In this document: piece after piece, positions 13,801-27,325 of the stretch
How the letters are laid out: each line of letters starts with the position of its first letter
Position numbering within the stretch: position 1 is the stretch's first letter
From: Prunella strophiata
Taxonomy: Eukaryota > Chordata > Aves > Passeriformes > Prunellidae
Length of the DNA stretch: 64,000 nucleotides
Reading direction: 5' to 3'
Assembly (NCBI GenBank): GCA_036583965.1
Contig: JAZBQD010000022.1
Span: forward strand, 2,600,001-2,664,000
Program-made: the position numbers and the translations under genes
Notes under the pieces: model-generated
Database searches by the model: none
Told to the model about the DNA's origin: nothing
The model's input: only the letters and a program-made list of their open reading frames with translations

Positions 13801-15007
13801 CAGGAATTGGGGAGGCTGGGATGTTCTCAGTCCAAGCTGTCCCAGCTCTGGTCCTGAGCTGCTCCCCTGCCCTCTTGGATTCTCTGGGATCCTTGGGATC
13901 ATCCCTGGCTCAGGCAGCCCCTTCTCCCATCCCAGGGAGAACTGGCTGAGCCCCCACTGGGTGTCTGGGGCAGTTTTAGAGAGGAGATGTCTGTACATCT
14001 CTCACTTATGGTTCTACTGACCAGGACTTGCCCATTTTTAGTGTTAAGTTTGGCCTGAATGAGCTCCTCTGTACTGGTGGGTAATAGAAGCTGAATGGCA
14101 TAAATAAAATAGGTAACAAATAAATTGATTGTTTTCATTGTGTGGCTGTGGGTAAGGCAATTACTTGTATTTTCTAATGTATATGGTAATTGTAACCTGC
14201 TGCATTCTGCAGCATGTTTGTTTAAATCACAGCATATATTTTAGTGAGAGGTGTATTGACCCAATTGCCAAAGTTTGTCATGGAAAGCCTCTCAGCCTGC
14301 ACATCCTCTCCTGCTCTCTGGCTTCTGGAAGTGACTGAAGGAAACAGAACTTCAGTGCTGGTGAAACCATCCCCAGAGTGCTGTTTAATGGCAGTGTGAT
14401 GGATTAACTCATTGAAGGTGCTAGTGGTGTACAAGAAAGCAAAATACTCTTGGAAAACTCAGGAAGCTTCCTTTGTTGTGCTGAGCTCATTCCAGGCCCC
14501 CTCTGTGACAAAAAATATCCAAACCCCTGTCCTGCTGCAGGTGCTGGTTTGCTGGTGCTCTGCAGGGCACATTTCAGGGGTCAGGTGCTGCAGGAACATC
14601 CCAAACTGCTGGGTTTGTGTTTCTGGGAAGGCAAGAGCATCCTCAGGCATCAGCATCGTGACTCCACTTGTGTTTGGCAAGCTGATGCTCCTGGCCTCTG
14701 CATTTATTTCTGTTTTTCTCAGATGGCTGCTGCTGGTTGGGTTTATGCCCTGCTGATGAGCTGTGCAAAGAAATTGTGTTCCAGGCTCATTTCATTCTCA
14801 CTCTTCTTGAAAGTGAGTTCTCCTGCACAGTTCTCCTTCAGAGAATTTGATCAGTTCATACACTTGGTGGATTCATAATAATTTTTTTTCCCCATTTGGG
14901 AGTCAGAATATGTTTTAATGAATTAATTTTCAAATTGATATCTCCTTAATCATCACTTCCTCAGACCCTGCAAAGTATTTGCATCTTATAATTTAAGTGC
15001 TTTGAAA
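10893..15007. other. Non-coding DNA upstream of the TPR exons (part 2)
   Basis: Nothing convincingly coding was seen. A 242-codon minus-strand frame at 13,270-13,998 has no recognisable domain and overlaps plus-strand frames of equal quality. An AT-rich block at about 14,000-14,230 and another at about 14,880-15,000 stand out in base composition. Confidence 0.6.
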
Positions 15008-15099
15008 CTGGCTATCAAGTGAAACTGTTAACCAGGCTGAGATGAAATTCACATTTGCACCTTAATCTTGTCTGAGCATTTTCAAGTGCTGGAAGTTAA
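15008..15099. repeat. Dispersed 92-bp repeat, copy 2
   Basis: Second copy of the 10,801 element in the same orientation, about 96% identical. It ends at GGAAGTTAAT, where the similarity stops abruptly. Confidence 0.85.
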
Positions 15100-17284
15100 T
15101 TACATCCATGGTAGTCCTTTGATACTTGGATAATTTTGGAGCACAATGACTTAAATTTGTGCTCATTGCCTGTTAGAAATTTCACTCCTCAGCTGACACA
15201 GAAAAATTTCCTTGTGCTCTCTGTTCTTCCTGTGGGTCCAGCTGGATTTGTGGGCAGAATTTGGGTCATGGATTCAAGATAATTGCTGCCAGTGTTTCAT
15301 TTCCTGAGAGCCCAAACCTCCCAGGTGTGGGTCAGGCTTCTGCAGGTCAGGGATATCTTCAGCTCCTGGAGTTGGGGGCTTTTCTTTGGGCATCCTCAGT
15401 GGTTGTGTGGCTGGTGCTGAGCTGGGAGCATCCCTGCCTGGATGGGAAGTGCTGCACCTCATTCCCCTCATTCCCCTTGGGAGGGAGGGAGGGCTCTGGG
15501 AGCCAGGGCTCCTGGGTTCCTTTCCCATCCCTACAGCTGACTCACAGCAAGGCATCATTTCCCACAGAGCCTCAGCTGCCTTTTTGAAAAATGGGGTAAT
15601 TGCTGCCCTCGCACCTCTGCAAAATGTGTTTGAGTTCCTTGGGTTGAAGTTTCTGCACCTACCAACTCAGAGTCATTTAAAAAACCAGCAAATAACTCTG
15701 AAAACAGCAAACAACTCCCATGTGTCCTCTGCTCCTCCCATCCCCACGGATCAAAGCCACAGAGGTTGTGTAAGCAGGGGATGCTGGATGACTTTTGCTT
15801 TCCAGCAGGCAGTGGGGAGCTTGGATTTGGATTTCTGACAATGACGCAGCTTCTTGGAGCCATTCCCCATTGAAATGGGGTCTCATTCAGCACTGCTAAT
15901 AAGGGGGTAAAGGCAGCTAAATACAGCTGTCTTCCTCAGTGTCATTTGGGATTTATTAGCAAATATGCAGTGGAATTGAATCCCTGGTAAGTACTCTGCA
16001 GCTAATGGTAGATAGCAATTAGCTGAAATGACTACTGTGGAGCACTGCTGCTGCATCAGTGAGGGGACAGGAAATCTGGAGCCAGCACACAGACCCAGCA
16101 GCTTGCAGAGCTCCCTGCAGTTTTTTTCCCTCTGGATTTTCTGTTTCATGCCCTTAGCAAGAGCCTGTGGTGGAAATCACTGGGTCTGGGTAATCCCTGG
16201 AGCTGCAGCTTGAGCAAACACTTCCCCAGCAGCAGGGAGTGTGTGTGGATATTGTTATTTTCAGCTCAGGGGTCACTGAAAGGACTCACTGCAATGTTCT
16301 AGCAGTGCAAGGGTGTGGAGTGGGAACCTCCCCCCCTCCAGATGTGCAGGGGTCTGGCCCAGATGCTTGGAACCAGTTCAGGAGCTGGGGAGGGCTGGGT
16401 GCAGCATTCATGGTTTCAGCTCTGACCTTTTCCCCTCCAAACTCAACAGGAGGTTTTGTTTCCTTCCCCTCACTGATGAGGTGAGGTGTAGGTCAGGGTG
16501 TCCCAAGGGTTCTGCCCTTTGGCTGCAGGGGAACCAGCTCCTGTGTGCTCTTTCCACCTTCCAGAAGTGGTTTGAATCAGGCTCATTTTGTGAATATCTT
16601 GGTTTGTTTGTCACCCTCGCTGCCAGCCTGTGTTTGAGACAGAAACCTGCCTGTCAGGAGGGGATGAGTGCAGGGGCTGTGCTGGCCACGTTCCACCAGA
16701 TCTGGATTTGGGAGTGAGATAATTGAGAATTTTCATTGTTCTGCTGCTGGGTGTGTTGGTGATGGAGAGGAGCAGTGTGGATAACAGGGATTAAATGATG
16801 GATGGGTGCAGTGCTGTGGCAAGGAGATGGTATTTGAGGGCAGGAAGCTGAAATCACCTATGCTTAGGAGCAAGGAATGGGATTTTCTTAAAAGATTGGA
16901 GCTCATTAGGAAGCAAGTGAGAGAGAGAGAGGCAGGTGTGGATGTGCTGGACCCTGCCTGGGGCAGAGTAAACAGGGAAAATTGCCCAAAACCCTTGGGA
17001 GAGTGCTCCAGGCAGAGAGGAGCAGTGCCTGAGGCTAAATGGGAATAAATTCACTGTGAATGAACTCGGGCTGTGCCTCAGGAGGATCTGGAACAGCTTT
17101 CCCCAGGTAGGGAAGCAAAGGAAAATATTCAGACCACTCCCCATCAGTGGAGGGGACACATCCCCAGGGGTCTGAGGCCACCTGGACCTGGTGGTTCAGA
17201 GCCATCAGCTCCCTCTCAGCTACAGGAGCTGGGAGAGGAAATTGCTGAAGGGGAATAATTCCCAGCCTGATTGACTGGCAGCAC
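15100..17284. other. Non-coding DNA upstream of the TPR exons (part 3)
   Basis: No exon, RNA gene or recognised mobile element was seen. A short (GA)n stretch lies near 16,920-16,932. Confidence 0.6.
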
Positions 17285-17690
17285 TCCCTTAAAGAAGGTA
17301 ATTATTGAAATGCATATTTAGTTCATTAAGGCAGTGAATATGCATTTACACTGAGCACCTGGTAAATCTGATCCTTTTTTGGTTCAGAAGAAATGTTTAA
17401 TTGCCCGTCACCAGCGCTCTGGAATTAGATTTATTTTTGTACAAAACCTAATCAGATTGCAAGTAAGATGCTAAAATCTGTTGCTTCACTAACTCAAATC
17501 AATAGAAGTACTAAGGGGGATTTTTTTACTACTCTTGGTGCTTTTGATGGTTTTTTTTCTGCCTTACCTTCTGTCTAAAAGCCTGGAGTTTTGAACTACA
17601 CGAGGCCTGATTGGGAATGAGTTTTGCAGTCGCCCCCACTAACATGAATCAAATATCTATAAATACCTTTCCTTTTCCCTTCTCTCCTTT
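17285..17690. promoter_or_regulatory. AT-rich candidate conserved non-coding element
   Basis: A roughly 400-bp block differs in composition from its GC-richer surroundings and contains an inverted pair of POU-type octamer-like sites. ATGCATAT lies at 17,310-17,317 and ATATGCAT at 17,338-17,345. Several homeodomain-type TAAT cores and scattered CpGs are also present. There is no reading frame. The enhancer role is inferred from composition and motifs only. Confidence 0.35.
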
Positions 17691-20600
17691 TTTTAAAGGC
17701 AGTTTCACCTTGCAGGCAGGAAGAGTTTCTCTTGCCCTGTGATATTTGCAATATTTAAGGCAGCAGACAAGCTGACCCCAGGCTCTGTCTGGTGACATGA
17801 TAATTTCCTGTGTGCCCTGATGGAGTTGTTGTCAGCAGTGGACAGGTTGCTGTGAGCAAGGCAGCCCTGAGCAGGGTGTTGGGAGGTCTGAGTGTGTGGT
17901 GTTCCCTCTCTGGGGACCTCTATCATCACCCAATTAGAATATCCTAATTACAGTGTTTGACAGCAGTCGGTGGTGATCACTGATAATGGCACTGGTGGCA
18001 CCTTGTGCTGTTCCCTTTATTTCTCACAGTGTCCTTGGCTTCCCCAGCACTCCTGGGACTGTCTCTGCCTTCTCCAAATTGCTGAAAACATCTGATGTGT
18101 GAGAATCTTTCTATTTTACTCTTTCCAGAGGCACATTTTTGCTGTGGAGTTCTTTGAACAAGCCTGCAGCAGGCAAAAGGCAATCTGTGCTCCAGCTCCT
18201 CATTAGCTGCTGCCTGACAGTGATGGGTGACCCTGGGAATTCTTGTTCAAGGCTGCTCCTCCTGGTTTTCTCAGCTCTTTCTGCCTTCACATCAGTTATC
18301 CTTTAAAGAAAGACTTAAGGAGGAGGGAGAGAGGCCCTGCCCATGTTGGATTGGGAAGAAGTTTCCTCCTGCCTGTCACTGCACAGTGGAAGGTCACCCT
18401 CTTCTGCTTCATGAGTGTGAGAAGTGACATCCCTTCCTGGGCTGGAGACTGGCAGGTGTCACACTGATGGGGACCCAGGCAACTCATTTTCCTGGCAGAA
18501 TTCTGGGCAGATTGCTGAGAGCAATTTATGTGTGGCCCAGCCCCACTGCTTCCTTCTCCCTCTGGCTTTGGAGCTCTGGGTTTGCATTCAGAAAATGCAG
18601 ACAGCAGAAGAGGTAGGGCAGGGCTTGGACCTTGCCTTTACTGCCTGGTTCAGGTTTGTCCTTTATGAGCAGTTGAGCTCTGGGCTTTGGAAGCTTTTTG
18701 AAGTGGAATTTTAGTGTGCTTGAGTTTGTTCCTTGACCTTTAGTTGATTCCTCTGCCCTTGGCATTGTTTTCCTGCTTGCTTTTCAGCCTGAAGTGATTG
18801 AAGTGCTTGCAGAGGTGCTTCCCAAAAGCAGCTCTGGAGGGCAGGTGGGTTTTACAGGTGGGTTGTGCTTCTGTTAACAACTGCAGTCCTTGTTTGTTGT
18901 CCAAGGCAGAGAAGGCTTGGCAGAGCAGGATGCAGGGAAAAGCTTCCTGTGCCTTCCCCTTGTTTGCTCAGGTCCCAGTCTGAGCAGTGATGTTAATTAG
19001 ATAAGTCAGACACTCTGCAGAGCAGCCTGTTCAAGGACAAACAGATTTTAATTAAGGGCTGTGTGCACTGGAAGGTCATGTCACTGCCTTGTGCCTGGAC
19101 AGTTACTATGGGAACACCAGGAAAGCACCCACAGAGTGGGAGTGTGTCACAAAGTGGGCTTGGGGACCCAAAATTCACTTTGGGGTGGCAGATATGCTCC
19201 CACCCCTGCAGTGTATGCCTGGGGTTTGTTGTTGTGGGAATAGGAAGCTTCAGTTCAAGCTCTTAAAATCACCCCAAAAATTCCACACAAGCTGTACAGC
19301 AATGCCATGAATTTGGGAAATTGGTCTCCACCCCAGTTTTTTGGACTGTTTACAGCTGGTGAACTCAATTTCTCAAAGACAACCTGGATATTGGAAAGAG
19401 TTTTGTTTGGGTTGAAATTCAAATTCAAGTTAGTTTGCTTCTGTCTCTGCCACCTTCTAACTGGAATCCAGCATTAACTCCAGTGGTAGTGGCTCATTCC
19501 TGCATTTCAGGTCCTCTCAAGATTCATCCCCACTAAGCTGCCTGAAGTTAATCCTGCTGATTTGAGTACAAGCTGTTTCTTGTCTGCCTTCAGTCCCAAA
19601 GCTCCTTTTGGCTGTTTGGGATGTATCAGCAGAGACTTGTCAATACCTGATGATGATAAACCATGGATGTACCTTGGGACTGATGAAATTTTGGTGGGAT
19701 CCCCAGGCAAAAACTCATTCTTACTAATTTTTGTGTGATAGAGAGGATCAGCAGAGAGAATTTAAATGTTTTTCATCTTAATATTTTTATTCCTGCTATT
19801 AAACAGAAGCTAAGGCAGGGACAAATGCTGCACTGGCACCACAAGCAACATATTTCTTATGTAAATAAAATAGCCACTCACATGTGGGCTTTGCTTTGGA
19901 ATGAAATGTTAGGGTGGGAGTTTGAGGTGGGAGCTCACAGGAGCTGCTCCACAGCCCCCTTCTCCCTCTTGTTACCTGGTGGCTTTGGGATAAATGAACA
20001 GCAAGGAAGAAGAGGTCACAGGTGTGTTTGGAGAGAGAGTTTAAAACCAGGTCTTGTGCTATTTTTCTTTTGTTTGGGCAGTCCTTGTGGCAGCCCAGGT
20101 GCTGTGTGTTTGGAACCACAGGGAGCAGGGAGATCAGCAGGGAGATTGCCAGGGAAAGGGGCTTGGATTTCAGGCAGTCCATGAACTGCTCATGGCAGGA
20201 GCTGGCTTTGTCTCCTGGCAGCTGAGAAATCACTGTGCTGCCTGCTTGTAGGAGAACACAGCAGGGTTGGTGTTTCCCACCTGCACCTCCTGTGCTGGAG
20301 GGGGAGGCAGAGCTGCTGTGGGGTGCCAGGGGATGTGGGAGCAAGGCCTGGAGCAGCAGGAGCTGTGTCCTTGCAGGTTGTCCTTGCCCTGCAGAGCCCC
20401 TGCTTGCAGGGCTGGGCTCCTGGGTGGCTCATGGGGCAGCATCTCCAGGGCTCAGCAGCAAACTGCTCCAGGAGGAGTCAGCTGGGCAAGTTGTGCCCAC
20501 AAACTTCCTCCAAGTGCTGAGAGCACTCTACAAACCACCTGTGACCATTTATTATCTTCTGACAGACCCTTGCTGTTCTGCCTCTGGACAAGGGAGCTCT

Positions 20601-21287
20601 GTGTTTTTTTTTTTTTTCTGGGCAGATGTCCACCTTTGACCTAGATAGTTTTGACTTTTGAAAATAAATTGAGCAGAAAAAGAGCAAAGAGAAGCATCAG
20701 GGTAGAGGAGCAGGAACATGCTGTGTCCATCCCCCTTGGGAAGGGGCTGGCTTTGCAGCAGGCAGGACATTTCCAATGAAAGCTTGGGATAGGCTTGGTC
20801 TAACAGGGACAGCTGTGACTTAGGGCTTGGAGCACTCAGAGGGGAGTGTTTTGTCTCTCTTGAAGCAGTGTCACTGCTCACAGTGCTCTCATGGAGTGTG
20901 CCAGTGCCAAAGGTGTCAGCAAATGCACGGGAGGAAAGCTGGCCTGGAGGGCAGAGTGCTGAGTGCCTGTGGAAAATGACAGCAGGAGAGTTAATGAAAA
21001 GCAGACACAGAGCTGGGAGCTGCTCAGCCAAGAAAATCTGCACAGTCCAGGCTTTTCTCTGCTATCCAGTAAAAACCTGTTACAATTTGGCTTCCCTCTC
21101 TGTTACCCCAGGCAAAAAGGTCCAGGTATAAATTCCTGGGAGTGTGGCTTCTGCAGCACCTGGAGGGAACAGAGGTGTCAGTGCTGTGATGGTTCCATGT
21201 CTTGGAGCCAGGAACCCTGAGCTTCTTGTCCAGATTCCTGCTGGGAGCCCAGGGGCTGCCTTTGGCTGCTTGCAGATGTGGTCTGTA
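17691..21287. other. Non-coding DNA upstream of the first visible exon
   Basis: No exon or RNA gene was seen. A T-run of about 15 lies near 20,604. It probably belongs to the intron directly before the exon at 21,504. Confidence 0.6.
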
Positions 21288-21390
21288 GATCAGAGAATCT
21301 TGGAATGCTTTGGGTTGGAAAGGACCTTAAAGACTCATTCTGAACCCTTCCAGGGACACCTTCCACTTGAAGGATGCTCCTGGGTTCTGA
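21288..21390 (-). mobile_element. CR1 LINE 3'-end fragment (minus orientation)
   Basis: The + strand reads AGAATCTTGGAATGCTTTGG, then GTTGGAAAGGACCTTAAAGA and GGGACACCTTCCACT. This is the reverse complement of the avian CR1 3' region in decayed form. It lies about 110 bp before the exon at 21,504. CR1 of this type is the main retroposon of birds and other reptiles. Confidence 0.85.
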
Positions 21391-21503
21391 GTCCAGGGGA
21401 AAAATCAAAGGTGTGCAATGAAGCAAACTCTGTAAGCACTGCAGAGCAGAGTGGGAGCCCTGCAGGCACACTCCTCTAGAAACAATTCCCTTGGTTTTGG
21501 CAG

Positions 21504-21725
21504 GATGGAGGCATCCTGCCTGGAGCTGGCCCTGGAAGGAGAACGCTTGTGCAAGGCTGGGGACTTCAAAGCTGGGGCAGCCTTCTTTGAAGCAGCAGTG
21601 CAGGTGGGGACAGAGGACCTGAAGACTCTCAGTGCCATCTACAGCCAGCTGGGCAATGCCTATTTCTACCTGAAGGAGTATTCCAAGGCCCTGCTGTACC
21701 ACAAACACGACCTTACCCTGGCCAG
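21504..21725 (+). CDS. GPSM1: GPSM1 exon: TPR1 and TPR2
   Basis: The acceptor is TTTTGGCAG ending at 21,503 and the donor is GTGAGT at 21,726. The first base completes an Arg codon from an unseen upstream exon. The next codon is the conserved Met of MEASCLELALEGERLCKAGD, so it could also start translation if the upstream exon is untranslated. Residues 1-74 cover TPR1 (about 4-37) and TPR2 (about 43-74, with SQLGNAYFYL). The last codon is split (AG|A, Arg74). This segment matches LGN and AGS3 very closely; the KAGDF wording favours AGS3. Confidence 0.96.
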
Positions 21726-22156
21726 GTGAGTGTGCCAGCACTGCTCTGTCCCCAGCAGACACAGCCCTGAGTGAGGGCAGGATCTGTGGGGCCTGAGCCC
21801 AGAAATACACATCCCAAACTGGCCCTGAGGGTGATTGTCCTGTGGAGAACTTGGGATTCACCAAGGATGGTTCAGCTGCCTTCAGAGCAGGAGGTGGAGA
21901 AAGGGATGTGGATGTGAGGAGGGTGCCTGGAGCAAGAGCAGAGTCCACTTCTGTCCCCAGTGCTCCCTGCAATGACCTGTAGTCATTAGAACAGTTCTGA
22001 AACAGCAAACTGGGAACAGGGATCTGCCTTCTGTAATTGTGGGAGCCTTTGGGAAGCTCTCCAGCCAGGTGTCTGTGCTGGGAAGCTGAGCTTAAACCTG
22101 CCTCCAGCAGCTGGTGAATAAAAGTCTGTGAGCTCTTTAACATCTTCATCTTGTAG
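21726..22156 (+). other. GPSM1: GPSM1 intron, 431 bp
   Basis: Unique sequence with no repeat or RNA gene recognised. It has a canonical donor and a CTTGTAG acceptor. Confidence 0.9.
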
Positions 22157-22292
22157 AACCATTGGGGACCGAATTGGAGAGGCCAAGGCAAGTGGCAACC
22201 TTGGGAACACCCTGAAGATCCTGGGGCAGTTTGATGAAGCTGTGGTTTGCTGCCAGAGACACTTGGACATTTCTCGGGAGCAGGGAGACAAG
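22157..22292 (+). CDS. GPSM1: GPSM1 exon: TPR3
   Basis: Acceptor CTTGTAG ends at 22,156 and donor GTAACA begins at 22,293. The first base finishes Arg74, and residues 75-119 follow, ending in phase 0 after GDK. The exon carries the third TPR, with GEAKASGNLGNTLKILG in helix A and FDEAVVCCQRHLDIS in helix B. The upstream intron is 431 bp. The sequence is nearly identical to mammalian AGS3 and LGN, as expected for the Inscuteable-binding groove. Confidence 0.96.
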
Positions 22293-22995
22293 GTAACATG
22301 GTTCCAGCAGGAAATATTTCCTGGCTTTAAAAATAACCTGTCTGCAAGTCAGTAAAAGTGATCTGGTCAAGGTGGGCTTTGGAAGGAGCTGCAGGGTGAA
22401 GCTCTCCCTTCTGGCTGCCATCACACACCTCCTGCTGCTGTGAGGGTGAAGATGGGAAAGGAGAATGTGGGCTTGTGGTTCTGAAAGATGGGAGAGAAAA
22501 ATGTGGGCTTGTGGTTCTGAAAGGTGGGAGAGAAAAATGTGGGCTTGTGGTTCTGAAAGGTGGGAGAGAAAAATGTGGACTTGTGGTTCTGAAAGGTGGG
22601 AGAGAAAAATGTGGACTTGTGGTTCTGAAAGATGGGAGAGAAAAATGTGGGCTTGTGGTTCTGAAAGATGGGAGAGAAAAATGTGGGCTTGTGGTTCTGA
22701 AAGGTGGGGAAGGACAATGTGGGCTTGTGGTTCTGAAAGGTGGGAGAGAAAAATGTGGGCTTGTGGTTCTGAAAGATGGGAGAGAAAAATGTGGGCTTGT
22801 GGTTCTGAAAGGTGGGGAAGGACAATGTGGGCTTGTGGTTCTGAAAGGTGGGGAAGGACAATGTGGGCTTGTGGTTCTGAAAGGTGGGGAAGGACAATGT
22901 GGGCTTGTGGTTCTGACCATCTCTGCCCAGCAGTGGAGAGGTCCATGCTGGGGTGTGGAGTGTGACACTTTGCTGTTGCCTCTTCTTCCCTTTAG
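22293..22995 (+). other. GPSM1: GPSM1 intron, 703 bp, two thirds tandem array
   Basis: About 165 bp of unique sequence is followed by the 36-bp-unit array, then about 80 bp containing the polypyrimidine tract CTTCTTCCCTTTAG. Confidence 0.9.
22458..22916. repeat. 36-bp-unit minisatellite, about 12.7 copies
   Basis: Each unit carries CTTGTGGTTCTGAAAG, then either a GGGAGAGAAAAATGT or a GGGGAAGGACAATGT tail. Subtypes are mixed, with the GGAAGGAC type grouped toward the 3' end. Because 36 is a multiple of 3, each frame yields a 12-residue repeat peptide, giving false open frames on both strands. Confidence 0.97.
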
Positions 22996-23138
22996 GTAGG
23001 TGAGGCCAGAGCTCTCTACAATATAGGGAATGTTTACCATGCAAAGGGAAAGCACTTATCCTGGAACACAGCCCAGGACCCGGGCTACCTGCCTCAGGAA
23101 GTCAAGGACACACTACAGAAAGCTTCAGAATATTATGA
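22996..23138 (+). CDS. GPSM1: GPSM1 exon: TPR4 with the AGS3-type insert
   Basis: Acceptor CCCTTTAG ends at 22,995 and a perfect donor GTAAGT begins at 23,139. Residues 120-166, plus a split Glu codon, contain the fourth repeat (GEARALYNIGNVYHAKGK). A longer loop follows (HLSWNTAQDPGYLPQEV), then the helix leading to SEYYE. This loop separates AGS3 from LGN, whose loop here begins with a different, Cys/Pro-containing stretch, and is the best single argument for GPSM1. A 36-bp-unit tandem array ends about 80 bp upstream of this exon. Confidence 0.96.
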
Positions 23139-24260
23139 GTAAGTATCCAAGCTTGGCCAGCCCCTTCTCCTGCAGGGAACATGGGGCCACTGGCTAAGAA
23201 TTTGCAGGTTGTAATAGATCAGGAATATTTCCCTGAGATGCCAAGCTGTGTTGGCAAATTAATCTCAAGGAAGGTGAGAAAAGGTCTTTTGTAAAATCTG
23301 AGCTAAAATTCATGCTGGCAGTGGCTTTGTAAAACTTGCTGTGGGTTGGATTGTGATCATGCAATAAAGTGCAGCAGCCAGAGCTGTGTTGGGAAGCTGA
23401 GCTCCCAGCTCCTGTGGCCCCTGCTGCTCTCTGCTGGCCTCTGTGAGGATGGATTCCCTGTGTGTCTCCATGCCCTGTCACCCAAGGGAAGAGTCACTTT
23501 GAAGTCCTGGTTCTTCTCAGGGATCTGCACTTTGTCTCACTTGTCACAGCCCTTCTTTTCCTCAATCATTTCAAAGGTCAGTCGTGTGCCATCACGGGAA
23601 GGTCAGCACCAGAATTTTGGGCTGGTGTTTTTCTCCTCGTGCTTCAGAGTTCTGCTTTTGTAATGCAGATTTTAAATAGGCTTTTTGAGTAAAGAAGTGA
23701 TAAGATCTTTTATCCCTTCCCTCATATCTGAGGATGTGATAGTGCCTATGAATAGCTCACCACCCTTTTTCCAAGGAGTGGTGCATGTGGCATAGCCAAG
23801 GGGGGAGTTGGTGCCAGTGGTGAGTGCTCCACCATTCTCTGTGTGCTGGGGGTGTGAAGGGGGTAAAAACAAGATCAAGAGATGCCAGGAGGCTCCCAGA
23901 GCAGAGCCCTGGCGTGGCACTGTGCATCCTGCCTCTCTCCCTGGAGCAGGACAGGGAAATCACCTTCCCTGTAGCCCTGGTGCTGCAGTGAGGCCATGTC
24001 TGCTTTCTGAGGGATGGATCAGAGCAGGTGTGTGAGCACAGGTGTGATTCCTGCACGGAGCAGGCACTGCCTGAGGGGACAGAGCAGCAGGACCTGCACC
24101 CCTGAGCTGCCTTCAGCTGCCAGGGGTGTCCAGCACAGCTCACCAGCCTGTCCCCTGTGCTTGGGAGGGAAATGCCTTCTCCAGGGCTGCCTCTCCTTCC
24201 TTTCTGGGCAGGTTTCCTGCAGGGCTGTGCCTCATGGATGTTCTGCCTGGTTTCTTTCAG
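23139..24260 (+). other. GPSM1: GPSM1 intron, 1,122 bp
   Basis: Unique sequence with no recognised repeats or RNA genes. It ends in a good polypyrimidine tract (GGTTTCTTTCAG). Confidence 0.9.
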
Positions 24261-24384
24261 GAGGAACCTGTCCCTGGTGAAGGAGCTGGGGGACAGAGCT
24301 GCACAGGGCCGTGCTTATGGCAACCTTGGCAACACCCAGTACCTGCTGGGCAACTTCAGTGAGGCCATTGCCTTCCACAAGGAG
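24261..24384 (+). CDS. GPSM1: GPSM1 exon: TPR5
   Basis: Acceptor TTTCTTTCAG ends at 24,260 and donor GTAGGA begins at 24,385. The first base completes Glu167, and residues 168-208 follow. The exon encodes RNLSLVKELGDRAAQGRAYG and then the LGNTQYLLGNFSEA helix pair of TPR5, ending in phase 0 after HKE. The KELGDRAAQGRAYGNLGNT segment is AGS3-like. The downstream intron (2.9 kb) contains the solo LTR and the large minisatellite. Confidence 0.96.
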
Positions 24385-24940
24385 GTAGGAGACACCTCTG
24401 CTCCCTCCCTGGGCCTGGGAGCAGCTTTCCTTCTCACCACAGCCCAGCAAGCACAGGGAGATGTTTCCCCCAGCTGTTTCCTCCCTCCTGTGTGAGCCCC
24501 CTGTTGTACCAACTCACACTGAGCAAATCTTACTCCAGTCCCATCAGCACCTCGTGAGCAGCTTGAGGGAAGGGTGCTGTTGGCTTGGAAACCAAAGGAG
24601 GTATCCAAGGGCAAATTGCAGCTGGGTCTAGCAAGGTTTTTTTCTGCTCTTAATTTGTCTCAGTCTAGATTTTAATAAATGCAAGCCATGAATTTAATTA
24701 AGCTGCTGAAAGAGCTGTTGATCAAGAATAAATGCTGCTTGTAGAACATAATAACTTTCTGCAAAGCTTTACAGGGAGGTGAGGTGACAAAGTCCCTGCC
24801 CCAATTCAAATGCAGTTTAGCTTCTGTTGCAGAATTGTGTCAGTTCCCTTGCAGTGGAAGGTGGGAATTCACTGCTCCTCTGCTTTTTAAATGCTGGGGG
24901 GCAGCCCTGGGGTGCAGCATCACTCCCCCTTTTCCAAGAG

Positions 24941-25251
24941 CCTTTCTGTCACTGTGGAGCACAAACAACACAACGCAGACAGCAGCTCTTTGTAAGGTGT
25001 GAGAGAGCAAAAAGAGAGAGTTTATTGAAATCTGACTCCATTTATAGTTTTCTGAAATCCCAGTGTCATTGGAGGGTGACAGTGCCACCTCCTCAATGCC
25101 ACTGGACAACCCAACAGTCCATCAAGTTGCTCTTCCTCCATAGAGGAATGCAAAACAATTATTTACAAAAAGTGTGTGAGAAAGTTCTACACAAGAATAT
25201 AAACATCAGAAGGCTTTAGAGAAACTTAAAAAAATCAGGGCGACACCTTTC
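24941..25251 (-). mobile_element. Solo LTR of an endogenous retrovirus with 6-bp target duplication
   Basis: The element at 24,947-25,245 (299 bp) begins TGTC and ends GACA on the + strand, the inverted termini of a retroviral LTR. It is flanked on both sides by the identical hexamer CCTTTC (24,941-24,946 and 25,246-25,251). Read on the minus strand it holds a TATA-like CTATAAATGG (25,038-25,047) and an AATAAA signal (25,021-25,026) in the expected order. No internal viral genes are present, so it is a recombined solo LTR. A 6-bp duplication suits alpha/beta-like (ERVK-type) elements. The intact duplication suggests moderate age. Confidence 0.88.
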
Positions 25252-25341
25252 CTGATGCTGAACTGCAGAACAGGGAGAGGTTCCCTGCTGCAGGCACCCC
25301 TGGATGGGAGCTGTGCAGGCCTGAAAGTGCTCCCAGGGCAG

Positions 25342-27305
<1,964 letters not shown>

Positions 27306-27325
27306 CTGAGCTGTGTCTGCTGCAG

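Noticed and set aside
21178..22299. 373-codon minus-strand frame
   Set aside because: It is antisense to two GPSM1 exons and the CR1 fragment and has no family resemblance. Openness is a shadow of the coding strand and composition.
22146..23055. Minus- and plus-strand repeat peptides of 166-266 codons
   Set aside because: The 36-bp unit is a multiple of 3, so any stop-free frame stays open. It lies between two proven GPSM1 exons inside an intron.
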